From Glandiceps talaboti (lineage: Eukaryota; Hemichordata; Enteropneusta; Spengelidae), in assembly GCF_964340395.1 (NCBI RefSeq), contig NC_135567.1, positions 13,816,591-13,880,590 on the forward strand: a stretch of 64,000 nucleotides of DNA, read 5' to 3'. This document shows positions 22,560 to 34,195 of the stretch, in pieces. Numbering within the stretch: position 1 is the stretch's first letter; each line of letters begins with the position of its first letter. The translations under genes and the position numbers were made by a program. Below the pieces are notes generated by a model that made no database searches, had not been told where the DNA came from, and was given only the letters and a program-made list of their open reading frames with translations.

Positions 22560-23410
22560 GGGGGCGGGGATGGGGGCTATGTGTTCGATGAAGACTTGTT
22601 TCTCAAATTACAAGAGTGTTGTTTAAAATGGTTGACACATGAGTGGTCAATCCCAGTTTTATGCAATTTAAGAGAGTACCGCTGTCATTAACAGAACCAG
22701 TGGTGTTGAAGTTATTTCTCAGATTAAATGAACGTTTGTTTTAAATGGATGAGATGCTTGTAAGTGAATGGTGTATGTCGGTGAAATATTGTGTGCGATT
22801 AACGATGTGGTATCGAACTCGTAGAATCCAGTCATGCAACGACATTGAGGCCATTACTGAGATTAAACGAACGTTTGTTTTAAATGGATGACATGCATAT
22901 AAGCGTCGGTGAAATATTGTGTTCGTTTTAACGATGTCGTATTTAATTCGTAGATCCAGCCATTGGTGATGAAGTCATGGCTAAGAGATTAAGAGATAAA
23001 GTTTTAAATGGATGACATACTTGAAAGTACCGAACTATAAATTTCCAGAAATTCTAGACTTTCTGTTACTTTTTCACACATCTCAAGTTTATTTTAGATT
23101 TAAGTCATAACAATATTTCTTATTTAGCACTTCTTGTCAAAATTATGGTTTAAAAGTGAGCAGCGCCAGGGAAATGGTGCGTTTAATAAAGTCGTACTGA
23201 ACTCGTAATTCCCGCTTTGCAATGGTTGCTGAAGCCATTTGTAAGATTAAACAACGGTTTGTTTTAAATGGATCACATGCTATTAAGTGAGTGGTCTGTG
23301 TCGGTGAAATATTCTGTGCATTTAACGATGTCTTATTGCAACGAGTAGATCCAGCCACTGGCGATGTAGTCATGTCTGAGACTGAGAGATTAAGAGACGA
23401 TTTGTCACCG
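22560..23410. repeat. ~138-bp degenerate tandem repeat
   Basis: GTTTGTTTTAAATGGAT lies near 22735, 22873 and 23258, with shorter versions near 22622 and 23000. Each is followed by GTCGGTGAAATATTGTG-like text and preceded by GAGATTAAACGAAC. One R1 copy is inserted at about 23040-23150 between units. Confidence 0.8.
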
Positions 23411-24720
23411 TGTAAAAATTGATGAGAGCAAGCGTGACATCAACTGTTAATTAAATGAAAAGCAAATCAAATTAAACAGTAATGTATTAGGTATTCTCTT
23501 GCCCATCCCATTAATACCGTAGTCATGATCACAATTCTGTGTCCAGATCTGATGTCGATGATATCTGACAGTGGAAATTCTTGCTTATCTGTCACTTTTT
23601 CGCTCATCTCAATTTCATTTTAGACTCAAAATATAATTAATTATCACAACTTGTTAAAATTTTGGTTTGAGAATTAAAAAAAGCAAATTTCCAAATCTGT
23701 GTCCAGATCTCATGCATGTCCGTCATATCTACATTGGAAATTCTTTTTTATCTGTTACTTTTTCGCTCATCTCAATTTTATTTTGGACTCAAAGTATAAA
23801 TATTTATCATGTCTTGTCAAAATTTTGGTATCTGCATTGAATGTAACCTATTTAGTAGTATTCCCGCCAAAAGTGTTTACAGAAATTCTTGTTCGTCTGT
23901 TACTTTTTCACTCATCTCAACTTTATTTTAGATTCAGATTATAAACATATTCATTATTTATCACTTGTTAAACTTTAGGTTTGAAAATTGGAGGAAAAAA
24001 GAGAGCAAAATTCTGTTCATTTGTTCAACCTATTTGACAGATATTACTAAATTAGTTTTTTGGCCTGAATGCTATCAGTGTCATCATCGTGACCACAATT
24101 CATTATCATCAAACCCTGTGCTGTTCAGCAGAGATTTCATCTCTGTTATATATCTGCAGTGAATCTTACAGCTCTGATTAACCTTTTTAGTGCTAATACC
24201 GCCAAAACTATTAACAGAATGACTCGTTTTTATGTTACTTTTTCAAACATCTCAACTTTATTTTCAATTCAAACCATAGCTATATTTCTCATTTGTCGTA
24301 TGTAGTCAAAATTTTGGTTTTAAAAGAGGCAAAAATATCAAAAAAAAATCTTTAAAATGTAACATTCCGTAAATTTTTCAAATGAAGTATCAGACGTATT
24401 AGTTTTCTTGCCCATCATATTAGTATCACAGTCATGATCACAATTCATCAAACCTTGCTCAGATCCCATCTCTGTCATATCTGCTTTGAATCTTACAGCT
24501 CTGATTAACCAAGCCTATACCCACCAAAATTAGTTTCAAAAATTTGTGTTTTTCAGTTACTTTTTCTCACATTTCAACTTTATTTTGGTTTCAAGTCTTT
24601 CGAATAATCATTATTTATCAATTGTTGTCAAAATTTTTGTTTGAAAGTGACCACAATTGACCAAAAAATGAAAAAAGAAGAAAGAGTCTGCAATTTTTTC
24701 TGCCTGAATGAAGGGGTTAA
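23040..24720 (+). repeat. R1 cluster, at least six forward copies
   Basis: TTACTTTTTC followed by (C/T)(A/T)CATCTCAACTTTATTTTAGA-type text occurs at about 23066, 23592, 23755, 23900, 24235 and 24556. Several units carry CCCGCCAAAA or CCACCAAAA and AATTCTTGTT upstream and TTGTCAAAATTTTGGTTTGA downstream. The last copy ends in AATGAAGGGGTTAA, the same end seen at 31.25 kb. This is the best place to build an R1 consensus. Confidence 0.85.
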
Positions 24721-25195
24721 ATAATTCATCTGTTGGCGTGCAGTACAGTGTATGCCTTCAGCGTAGTGTAATTGGAGATGAGTTGAAAGTCCTCCGTCCC
24801 ATACAAATTGAAATGTAGTTTCCAGTGTTGAGCATTGAACACATGACAGAAAAAACAGCATGATTATTCACCGTGTACAAGAACTGCAACTGAGGTAAGA
24901 TGTCACTCGACAAGCTAAAACAAACAAACCTATTCCATCTCTGGCATTCACGTCTCTGATTCACAGTATCATTTGTAAAAGCCTTAGAATTAAAGTTAGG
25001 TAGAGAAACAGTTGTAGAGCTGCAGTTGTAGGAAATGTTTGTCCTGAATAAAAGCATAATCAGATGTTATTCTCCAATATTTTTCTCTGTTCAGCCAAGG
25101 AAAATACTGTGTTTGAAATATTTTTCAAAATTGCCATTACATTCGCCCATTTTCTTTGGGATAACATCTAAACATGCAATTCATTACTTTTCTTC
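24720..25195. other. Non-repetitive stretch with one element-end fragment
   Basis: No gene is seen. At 25063-25115, GATGTTATTCTCCAATATTTTTC, continuing through GTTCAGCCAAGGAAAATAC, matches the left end of the 53.48-kb element, so this is a solitary end or truncated copy. Confidence 0.6.
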
Positions 25196-25219
25196 CAGAG
25201 CACTACCATAAAAATGATT

Positions 25220-25470
25220 GTGCAATCTCTGATTTCGGAGTGAATGTACTCATATACAGTTTAACACTCTGATTTCAGAGTGAATGTACTCATATACAGT
25301 TTAACACTCTGATTTCAGAGTGCTATACCACAAGAACTCTTATCCAATCTCTGATTTGAGAGTAATCATATACACTTTAAAACACCTATTTCAGAGTACT
25401 TATATAGTACAAGAACTCTCTGATCTCAGAATACATCTACTTGTGTAAACTCACTGATATTAGAACACCC
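25220..25470. repeat. 40-bp minisatellite
   Basis: CTCTGATTTC(A/G)GAGTG followed by AATGTACTCATATACAGTTT occurs at 25227, 25267 and 25307 (exactly 40 bp), then decays through 25349 to about 25470. Confidence 0.9.
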
Positions 25471-25479
25471 TCACCACTC

Positions 25480-26190
25480 ACTCAAATTTCATACACATAC
25501 ATTCTCAAGGCATTCCGCATGACAAGACCACACGTAACCATACACATTGTCATTCACGATTGTTAACGTGTCCTGTACAGATCCACCTACCTTGAAAAAC
25601 AGATAACGGAGAAGGAATGTACAAGTATTCCGTGTTTCCCGGGAGACCGTAAACTAAATGTTGAGATGACTGACTCATTCTGTAAGCTTTCATCTGATAA
25701 TACTCAGTGATTTAATACTTCTGATCTGTGTATAATCATGTCATTGCTAATATTATTGTGTTGAAAATGGAAATGGATGAATTTATCAATCATAAAATAA
25801 CTGCCATTCTTGAGTATCATTACATATGTGTACTAGAGATTACTTGCACTGGTGCGTGGATATACTAATAGTGACAGTGTTGCAGCCAGAGGGGGGTTTT
25901 TGGGTCATTTGACACACATTTTTTGGACCTGACCCACAATTTTGGAAGTGATGGGTCATAGATAACCCACACTAAAATCGTATGCAAATATGTTTAGCAA
26001 CATGACCACGCCTATAGCAACAGCCAAATGATCGCATATATTGCATAGATAACAACAGGGTTGGATAGGCAACTGCATAATCATTCAGCAAATGTCTAGC
26101 ATGGATCAGTATGTGGGTAAATATTTTTAAAAACTCTACAGTTATGCTACAATGTCATTGGTGCTTTTTTATGATGACCCAGAAAAATGA
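25480..26190. other. Non-repetitive stretch
   Basis: No gene or array is recognised. ATGGGTCAT and ACCCACA motifs recur around 25900-25970 without forming a regular array. Confidence 0.4.
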
Positions 26191-26192
26191 AA

Positions 26193-26356
26193 GTTGTGGG
26201 ACACAATGTAAACAATACTGTTACATTGTTTGTAACCACAAATAATCAATTCATAGTTACCCTGACAATTGTGAGAGATTTATTTTATTGGCTACTCAAG
26301 ATTAGGTATTATGATAACCACAGATAATCCCATAGTCCTTTGCATGCAAGTTCCCT
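26193..26356 (-). mobile_element. Diverged reversed copy of the 62.35-kb element
   Basis: Read on the minus strand from 26356, it begins AGGGAACTTGCA, then GCAAAGGACTATGGGATTAT and CTGTGGTTAT, ATACCTAATCT, ACTATGAATTGAT and ACAAACAATGTAACA, in the same order as 62347-62525. It lacks about 23 bp near this end and does not keep the other inverted end. Clearly homologous but incomplete. Confidence 0.85.
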
Positions 26357-26359
26357 ATT

Positions 26360-27600
26360 CGTAGACAAATTTCAACTTTGTTTTAGACTGGTAATGTAGA
26401 CATTCATGTTTTATCGGATAATCTGTGTGAAGCTTTAAGAAATTAACAGAAAATTGCATGAATGTATCGTACATTTGTTCGTCACACTGGCATCACGTAA
26501 TCCTCGACATTCAGAGGTTCTGTCATATTAGAAGGCTGATAAGCAAGAATAGGGCAATGATGGGAATTGCCTTTTTTAGCATGATCAAAATTTCAATTGG
26601 GGTATTTTAAAAAGAAGTGTTTGTGCAATGCGTGCGTGTTGCCCTTTCAATATATAGACGTCAGTTACCCAGAAAATATGTCGACTCTTTTGTCGTACAT
26701 CTTTCAAAAGAGCCTCAAAACTTCTTTCAAATGAACATCTCTTCATATCCTTTGCAGCCTTGTCTTCAGACGTCTTCAGTATTCTTTTCAAACTTCGACA
26801 GATTGTGTTCAAAAAACAGGAAAGTTTCGTGATTAATTGTACAATCAAGATAGTTCTGAGTCACTTTACATCAACTGGTTGCCATGACAATAGAAAATGG
26901 CTGCCAATTACCTTGGCGACATCATGGTTAATTATTTCCTGACATTTAGTTACATTGTAGCCAATTTAGGCGGTGATTTAATGAGATGGACATTGTCGGA
27001 TAAAAGAAGTTTTGTCTCGGAAAAACTACACAGTCTGTCGATCACCGACTTTGGACGGTTTTTCTAATTCATGGCATGTTGTAATTCGGTGAAATTCATG
27101 GAGATTGATTTGTAATGTAACACTTTCTTTTCTGCATTTTATGTGAAAGGATTTAAATTGACTCTTTTTTGGTGATGAGGATGTATTTTCCCATTGTTGG
27201 TTGCCTGGAAACAGTCATCACTTTTGTATCCATAGCAATGCTGTAAACTTGTACATAAAACCAAGTTTGCATTGTAAGCTTTGAGGATGAAAATTACGGT
27301 TACCAACCCCACCCCACCCCACCCCCACCCCCAAAAAAGAAACTTTTCCAATTAATCTATCAAAAAACTTTTTAAAGTGGCAGACTACACATAAGGTCAT
27401 AAACTGCTACTAAATGATTTCTTGAATAGGTATATCTTCAGCTTTGTCCTATATTTCCAAATTTGTAGCTTATTTATATTCTACACCATGGTAACATGTC
27501 ATCATGAATATTCATGAAGTCATTTTCTTCTTATCACTAATTGTACATAACACATATCACAACTTACTTTACAAGATTTTTTTAAATTTCATTTTTGTTT
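26360..27600. other. Non-repetitive stretch
   Basis: No gene is recognised. An R1-like core, TTTCAACTTTGTTTTAGACT, lies at about 26369. A C-rich tract of ACCCC/ACCCCC units lies at about 27308-27333 and can form an i-motif or, on the other strand, a G-quadruplex. Frames of 60-87 residues here (26585-26942, 27139-27400) are unrecognised or read through the C-rich tract. Confidence 0.4.
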
Positions 27601-28160
27601 ATCTAGAATTTTCACATTAATGGGGTGTATTTCAATAACTCAGTTTAAAATTATGCAGAAATGAACCAAAAAGTCAGAAAAAATATGAAATTTGTCGAAC
27701 ACATTATTTGGCACTGTAAATGGCAGCAAAGCGATTGTTTTATCCAGAATTAACTCAGTTTAAAATTATGTAGAAATGAACCAAAAAGTCAGAAAATATA
27801 TGAAATTTGTCAGACACGTTATTTTGGCAGCGAAGTGATTGTTTTATCCAGAATTTTCACATCAGTGGGTTGACAGACATTATTTCAATGAAACCAGTCT
27901 AAAAATTTGTAGACATGGGCAAAAAAAATCACAAAAAAATACATTTTGTCAAGAAATAAATTGTTTTATTCAGAATTTTCATGACTGGGTCAGCAGACAT
28001 TATTGCAATGAGAGTAGTCAATTTTTTTTACAGAAATGTTCTTAAAAGTTAGAAAAAATATGGTAGTCTAAAAATTTTACAGAAGTTTTCTTAAAATTTA
28101 GAAAAAAATATGAAATTTGTGAACAAAATTTTGGCAGCAAAGTGTTTTTTATGTTGAAAG
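27600..28160. repeat. ~104-bp degenerate tandem repeat
   Basis: GATTGTTTTATCCAGAATT lies at 27733 and 27837 (104 bp), and a diverged copy near 27960. Units share TTTAAAATTATG(T/C)AGAAATG, AACCAAAAAGTCAGAAAA and TATGAAATTTGTC. It ends with TTGGCAGCAAAGTG and TTGAAAGGGTTA, the R1-type end on the reverse strand, so the array may have grown from an R1 copy. Confidence 0.75.
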
Positions 28161-28421
28161 GGTTATGCCATCAATGAGATGATGCTGTGCATAATGAGAA
28201 CCTTTGATTAATGACAATTGGAGGTGTGGAGTGTCTTCACTCTTAAACGTTGAAAGGTTTTTTATGCATCAAATCAACAGAAGACCCAAAACACAGTGGC
28301 AGTTCTGCCGTAGATGAGAAGTAGGTAATTTTAAGTAAATATGTCACAAGCAGGTGGCCAGTATTTCTATAGATAGCCCTTCTGTGTATTCTTGATTTTG
28401 CCATTAATCAGATCACTAGGT

Positions 28422-28611
28422 TGACCTCATGTCAAGCTGAGGTCACAAAGGGTCATACAGGTCACGAAGGTCAATCTCACACAAGCTTTCGTATATTGGA
28501 AATTGTGCTTTCTCGTATAAGTGTTTTCGAATCCATCGCGTACTTTGACATGAAACGTCAAAAGCATATGGGGAGACTTTCAGAAGGTCAATCTAGGGTC
28601 ATTAGAGGTCA
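28422..28611. promoter_or_regulatory. Cluster of nuclear-receptor half-sites
   Basis: AGGTCA or GGGTCA occurs at 28440, 28450, 28459 and 28468 (spacers 4, 3 and 3: DR4, DR3, DR3) and at 28585, 28596 and 28606 (spacers 5 and 4: DR5, DR4). TGACCT lies at 28422 in opposite orientation. Direct repeats of this hexamer are the established binding layout of dimeric nuclear receptors (DR5 for retinoic-acid receptors, DR4 and DR3 for others with RXR). Binding here is inference. The 66-residue frame across it is not recognised. Confidence 0.4.
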
Positions 28612-28759
28612 AATTTGGTAAATGTGAGATAGGATGAGATTTGTGTGAAATTATTGCAGTATTTTGAATTTTTGGATAAATAATGTCAAAAACAAACGAC
28701 AGAAAACTAAAGATTGATTATTCCTGTACTCATAAGTTATATAAGTTATAACTTGCATT

Positions 28760-29270
28760 TTAGGACATTTTTGCATAATCCAAGATGGCTACCAACTTGG
28801 GGACTTACGACTGTATACGATAGATTCAAGGTATAACAATTTTTAAAAAATGTAAAAATTGGCTGCCAATTTGTACAGCTGAGACATTTCATGCCACCTA
28901 ACAATAGTAAGTTGATTTTTTTTTAAAAATGTAATTCTTCACTGAACTTGATCAAACCCTAAAAATTCTTGATCCAAAATGTCTGCCAATTTGTGGAGCT
29001 GTGACATTTCATACCACCTAAGTTGAATTTTAAAAATGTAATTCTTTACTGAGCTTGATCAAACCCTAAAAATTCTTGATCCAAAATGGCTGCCAATTTG
29101 TGGAGCTGTGACATTTCATACCACCAAACAGGATAGTGAGTTGATTTTCTTTTAAATGCAATTCTTCTGAGCTTGATCAAACCCTAAAAATTCTTGATCC
29201 AAAATGGCTGCCAATTTGTGGAGCTGTGACATTTCATACCCTCTAACAGGTTAATAATAGTATGTTGATT
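28760..29270. repeat. ~107-120-bp tandem repeat, four units
   Basis: GCCAATTTGT, followed in the later units by GGAGCTGTGACATTTCATACC, lies at 28865, 28985, 29092 and 29210. It is linked by GAGCTTGATCAAACCCTAAA and ATTCTTGATCCAAAATGGCT. The inner units are the best conserved. Confidence 0.9.
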
Positions 29271-29579
29271 TAAACGCAAGAATCACATTCCAATCGCCTT
29301 CATCTCAGATTGGCATGAATAGCACTGACTTGTCTAATTTCCCTTGGTGATCCACCTCTGATTGCATTGATCTTAATAACAAATACGATCTTGCACCACA
29401 TTTGTCAACTAAAGTGGAATGAATTGAGACCGCATATCAGATGAGAATTTGTGAGTGTTTCTCTCTTTACTGCTTTCATTGCTGAATTTCTCTCTCGTTA
29501 TTAAAGAGGTGGCGCTTGTCTATTACTAGTATTAGAAATAAGAAAATCTATCTGCAACAAGTATCAGACTAAGCTGTCC

Positions 29580-29785
29580 CACGGCAAATCTCACGAGATG
29601 CCACATGAGCCATTGCATCCATAGCAACCACATGAGGGTGGTCAAGCTGAAAGTGTTAAATGCTTAGCAACACTATTCTCAACATCATCGCATATGGCCA
29701 TAGTGAAAGCTTGAACACGATCACACTTGACAACCGTTGTTGCTAGGCATATTTGTCTAACTCGTGAGATCTGCAACAAGGCGTA
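29580..29785. mobile_element. Weak foldback (possible MITE remnant)
   Basis: GCAAATCTCACGAGA near 29584 pairs with TCGTGAGATCTGC near 29762. Inner blocks (ATAGCAACCAC with GTTGTTGCTAGGC; GGTCAAGCTGAAAG with GAAAGCTTGAAC) also pair. The similarity is patchy, so decay or coincidence remains possible. Confidence 0.5.
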
Positions 29786-29844
29786 AAAATCCCTTATTCT
29801 TGAATGTTTTACTGTTAATATCTTTCTTTCTACTCAAGTAAGAG

Positions 29845-29892
29845 GTGGGGAGGGGGTGGGATGGGGTGGGGTTGGGGGGGTTGGGGGGGGGG
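29845..29892 (+). other. G-rich tract, quadruplex-prone
   Basis: Many runs of 4-10 G are separated by one to three A or T, far more than the four G-runs needed for a G-quadruplex. Confidence 0.8.
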
Positions 29893-30235
29893 TACTTGCT
29901 CAAAGGTAACATAAAATCCGAGTCTGAAACAGAATATAGAATTCTTATCAATGAATAGTTTACTTTTTACTTCTCTGCTATGTAATTTCTCTTATCATTT
30001 AGAGGGTGCGTTAAATTACTTGAAGATAACAAAATTGGATTCTGATAGAATGAGAATTCAGGATGTTTTATTTGTTACCATTTTATTGCTGAATTGCAAC
30101 TCATTAAGAGATAACAAAATAACAGTCCAACAGAATTAAGAGAATGGATAAGAATTCTTCAGCGTTTTATTGCTAATCACTCTCTCCTTAGAGAGATAAA
30201 AAAGGGAAATTTCATTATTGAGAAAACGTTAGACG

Positions 30236-30312
30236 TTTTTTTTTTTGACGGGTTTTTTTTTTTTGACATTTTTTTTTGCCTTTTTTTTTTTTTTTTTGAC
30301 ATTTTTTTTTGA
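30236..30312. repeat. T-rich repeat
   Basis: Long T runs are separated by GACG, GACA or GCC at irregular spacing. Confidence 0.85.
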
Positions 30313-31074
30313 CGTTTGAGAATTTTTTAATATTTGATTGTTAATTACTCTCTCATTAAGACGTAAAAAATGTAAATTTGATTATTGAGAGAACGATAGA
30401 CGTCTGAGAATTCTTGAATATTTTATTGCTAATGTCTCTTGTTAAGATTTAATAAAATGGGACAATGACGGTATGAGCATTATTGAGTGTTTCCCTCGTT
30501 ACTATTTTATTGCATAATTTCTTTCTTTGTGAGGTACTTGCTTAATGCGGAACAACCCTTCAGGAAATGAAGTCAGTTTCATAAATTATATGGGTTCTGG
30601 AGAGTCATTTCATGATTTTATATCACCTACGATTGTGATTTGAGAGAAACATCAAGTTGATCTTGTACCTAAAGTATCTGTGCTGTGGGCTATTGCATGA
30701 TGGGAGTCAGCAGAAGTAATTATTCATGGTTGAACAATGAATATTCATGAGATATAATTAGGCAGAATGGGAGACTGGTAATATGCGGCTTTGTTTTATT
30801 GCAGAATTTCACTCTCATTCAAGAGGGGGCACTTGCTTCGAGATAACAAAATCAAAGTCTAGGAATAACAGTTCTAATCAAGTGAATACCTGGAAGTGTT
30901 TTAACAGAGAACGACACATGAATACATAACTAGTCTTAACATTATTATAATTTTTAGACATGTTGATCAATAATCTGTACAGGCCTTGCAAACCAAGGTT
31001 GTTTGGGATTTTGCCAAGGTTTAAGAATCTAGCAAACAGACATCTTTTAACCCTTTCATTCCTAGAGACGACAT

Positions 31075-31258
31075 TGGAATAAATAGAAACTTGATTGTAA
31101 GAACATTTTCTAAAATTTAAGAATATTACTTCATTGGAAAGTAATATTTCTTGAATTCTGATCTAAAATAAAGTTGATCTTTTTCCAAAAATTACAGAGA
31201 AACAAGAATTTTTGTTCAAAAATTTTGGCGGGAAAGTTTCTAGCCCTGAAAGGGTTAA
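31075..31258 (-). repeat. R1 interspersed repeat, well-preserved reverse copy
   Basis: In order: TGATCTAAAATAAAGTTGAT, CCAAAAATTACAGAGAAACA, AGAATTTTTGTTCAAAAATT, TTGGCGGGAAAGT and CCTGAAAGGGTTAA. This is the reverse complement of the forward layout and shows the full extent from core to outer end. Confidence 0.85.
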
Positions 31259-31469
31259 TTTCATACATTGTACCATTATTTGTGTGGTGAATCCCGGCAT
31301 TATTAAATCTAGATAAAGAAAACCTCATAACACTTGTCTATCTAGACACATTTTAGCCTAGAGACTGTAGCTGTCCAGTTTAACAATGTGATTCTCCAGT
31401 GTGTTTTGCCAGATAGTAATGAGATACAAATATGACTTTCGAGATAACAAAGTCTCTGGGCTATACAGT

Positions 31470-32415
31470 ATTGTACAAATAGCAGTAATCCAGAGCACAC
31501 AGACTACTAAATATTGTATCTAGACTACCAAATTAGCAGTAATCCAGGGCAAATAAAACTCGTAATGCCACTTTGATTTTTTTTCCGCCATTTGATATTT
31601 CCTTTTGCATTTGCAACATTGTATCTAGACTACCAAATTAGCCGTAGTCCAGGACACACAGACTACTAAATATTGTATCTAAACTACCAAATTAGCCGTA
31701 GTCCAGGACACATAGACTACTAAACATTGTATCTAGACTACCAAATTAGCAGTAGTCCACGACACATAGACTACTAAACATTGTATCTAGACTACCAAAT
31801 TAGCAGTAGTCCACGACACATAGACTACTAAACATTGTATCTAGACTACCAAATTAGCAGTAGTCCAGGTCACATAGACTACTAAACATTGTATCTAGAC
31901 TACCAAATTAGCAGTAGTCCACGACACATAGACTACTAAACATTGTATCTAGACTACCAAATTAGCAGTAGTCCACGACACATAGACTCCTAAACATTGT
32001 ATCTTGACTACCAAATTAGCAGTAATCCAGGGCAAATAAAACTCGTAATGCCACTTTGATTTTTATTCCGCCATTTGATATTTCCTTTTGCATTTGCAAC
32101 ATTGTATCTAAACTACCAAATTAGCAGTAGTCCAGGACACAGAGTCTGCTAAACATTGTATCTAGACTACCAAATTAGCAGTAGTCCAGGACACATAGAC
32201 TACTAAACATTGTATCTAGACTACCAAATTAGCAGTAGTCCAGGACACATAGATTACCAAACATTGTATAGACTACCAAATTATCAGTAGTCTAGGACAC
32301 ATGGACTACTGAACATTGTATCTAGATTACCAAATTAGCAGTAGTATGGGACACATAGACTACTAAACATTGTATCTAGACTACCAAATTAGCAGTAGTC
32401 CAGGACACCTAGATA
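31470..32415. repeat. 54-bp minisatellite with 483-bp higher-order unit
   Basis: The unit is GTATCTAGACTACCAAATTA, GCAGTAGTCCAGGACACATA, GACTACTAAACATT, about 54 bp (for example 31675 to 31729). A non-array block beginning AAATAAAACTCGTAATGCCA interrupts the array at 31551 and again at 32034, 483 bp apart, so blocks of units were duplicated together with that insert. About 15 units in total. Confidence 0.95.
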
Positions 32416-33110
32416 CTGAACGTCAATACTAGCGTACCAAATGTATGATGTGGTAGTTTGGTAGACAAATGGAAATCAGTAGAAAATTGTAGAGAAACTG
32501 TTCACATGGGTAAACGTGACTACCATGCATAGAACTTAGAAGTTAAATTTGAGACATGAAAAATGCTCGAACTGGACATATGAAAGTGTCAGGTGTATGT
32601 TAGATATTTTATTATCCATCAAGGGTTTGAATAGAAGCAAGATCTTCCTTGTATATATTTTCACTTTTATTGCGGATCAACTTTTATGGCTACTGAGTTA
32701 GGATTGTTTGACAGTTTTACGGTCATTACGATAATTGATAGACTTAATGGCTGGTCATCACAATCAAGTTGTATTTACTTTTGTGTTATCTTTACGAGGG
32801 CAGTATTGTATGATGAATATATTTATTCAGAGTACAAGTAAGAGAAAGTCCTGTTGGGGTGCAAAACTAGTCAAAGATGCATTTTTGACTTATTTACCGC
32901 GGAATATGTTTGTAATTAGCCTTCTTAAATACATTCATTGTGTTGATAAGGGTTAAACTTATTGAGATGCAAATATGTATCCAGACAGCAAGGTTGAAGG
33001 GGTAGACAGGCACAGAGATTTGATAACCGGCAGGGGACACTAAGTGCGGGTTGATTTTTCATCAAAATTTCCTACTCATAGGGTCGATAACATGAAAAAC
33101 ATTGACTGCA
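32415..33110. other. Non-repetitive stretch
   Basis: No gene is recognised; a 73-residue plus frame (32735-32956) has no identifiable features. Confidence 0.4.
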
Positions 33111-33117
33111 ATGCCCT

Positions 33118-33800
33118 TAAACCCAAAAAATTACAGATTGTGTCCCTTTGAAGTAGTTCTCAAAACTCATCAAGTTACAGACTGTCCCTTTGAAGTAGTT
33201 CTCAAAACTCATCAAGTTACAGACTGTCCCTTTGAAGTATTTCTCAAAACACATCAAGTTACAGACTGTGTCCCTTTAAAGTATTTTTCGAAACACATAA
33301 GTTACAGACTGTGTCCCTTTAAAGTAGTTTTCAAAACACATAAGTTACAGACTGTGTCCCTTTAAAGTAGTTTCAAAACACATAAGTTACAGACTGTGTC
33401 CCTTTAAAGTAGTTTCAAAACACATAAGTTACAGACTGTGTCCCTTTAAAGTAGTTTCAAAACACATAAGTTACAGACTGTGTCCCTTTAAAGTAGTTTT
33501 CAAAACACATAAGTTACAGACTGTGTCCCTTTAAAGTAGTTTCAAAACACATAAGTTACAGACTGTGTCCCTTTAAAGTATTTTTCAAAACCCATAAGTT
33601 ACAAGACTGTGTCCCTTTAATGTATTTTTCAAAACCTATAAGTTACAGACTGTGTCCCTTTAATGTATTTTTCAAAACCCATAAGTTACAGACTGTGTCC
33701 CTTTAATGTATTTTTCAAAACCTATAAGTTACAGACTGTGTACCTTTAATGTATTTTTCAAAACCCATAAGTTACAGACTGTGTCCCTTTAATGTACTTT
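33118..33800. repeat. ~42-bp minisatellite, about 16 units
   Basis: The unit is AAACACATAAGTTACAGACT followed by GTGTCCCTTTAAAGTAGTTTTC. Early units carry CTCATCAAGTTACAGACTGT and GAAGTAGTTC; the middle block has AAAGTAGTTTC; the late units have AATGTATTTTTC and CCCATAAG. The variants are ordered along the array, as expected from local copying. The 87-residue frame at 33102-33365 is repeat-derived. Confidence 0.95.
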
Positions 33801-34195
33801 TTATACTTTTTATAATAACACTCATTCATTTATTTATTAAAGTTCTAGATTTTTTTTGTACGTACCTGTCTCAGAATTGAACACACAGTACAATGAGTTT
33901 TCTAGTATAACAACCCTTCTAATAAAGTTATATATTTATTCAGTTAACTCTTCCTGATCAGATGATGAAAAGATTTCCACTTCCTTGATTTGCAACGCTA
34001 GTTTGCTTTCAGTTTGATTTCTATGACCTGTTTGTCTGCACAGGAAACGCATCGTCATAAAAACGACTTTGCATCAACTGTAGGACACGCTCTTTTGCAT
34101 GAGTGGAAAAATGACACTGGCTTGTAAGAATAAGGAAACGTACATATTGGAATAATGCATCCCAGATACTTCCTCATCAATAATTCATCAACTTT
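33800..34195. other. Non-repetitive stretch
   Basis: No gene or array is seen. A 93-residue minus frame (34055-34336) runs from here into an R1 copy and is not recognised. Confidence 0.4.

Larger units (their letters stand above)
29465..30860. repeat. Highly degenerate ~85-170-bp tandem repeat
   Basis: TTTTATTGCT(G)AATT-type text followed by TCTCTC(A/G)TTA, then AGAGATAACAAAAT and a GA(C/G)TTCTGA or GAGAATTC block, recurs near 29475, 29810, 29980, 30083, 30165, 30340, 30425, 30510 and 30797. The region is interrupted by a foldback (29580-29780), a G-rich tract (29845-29892) and a T-rich tract (30236-30312). Confidence 0.6.
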
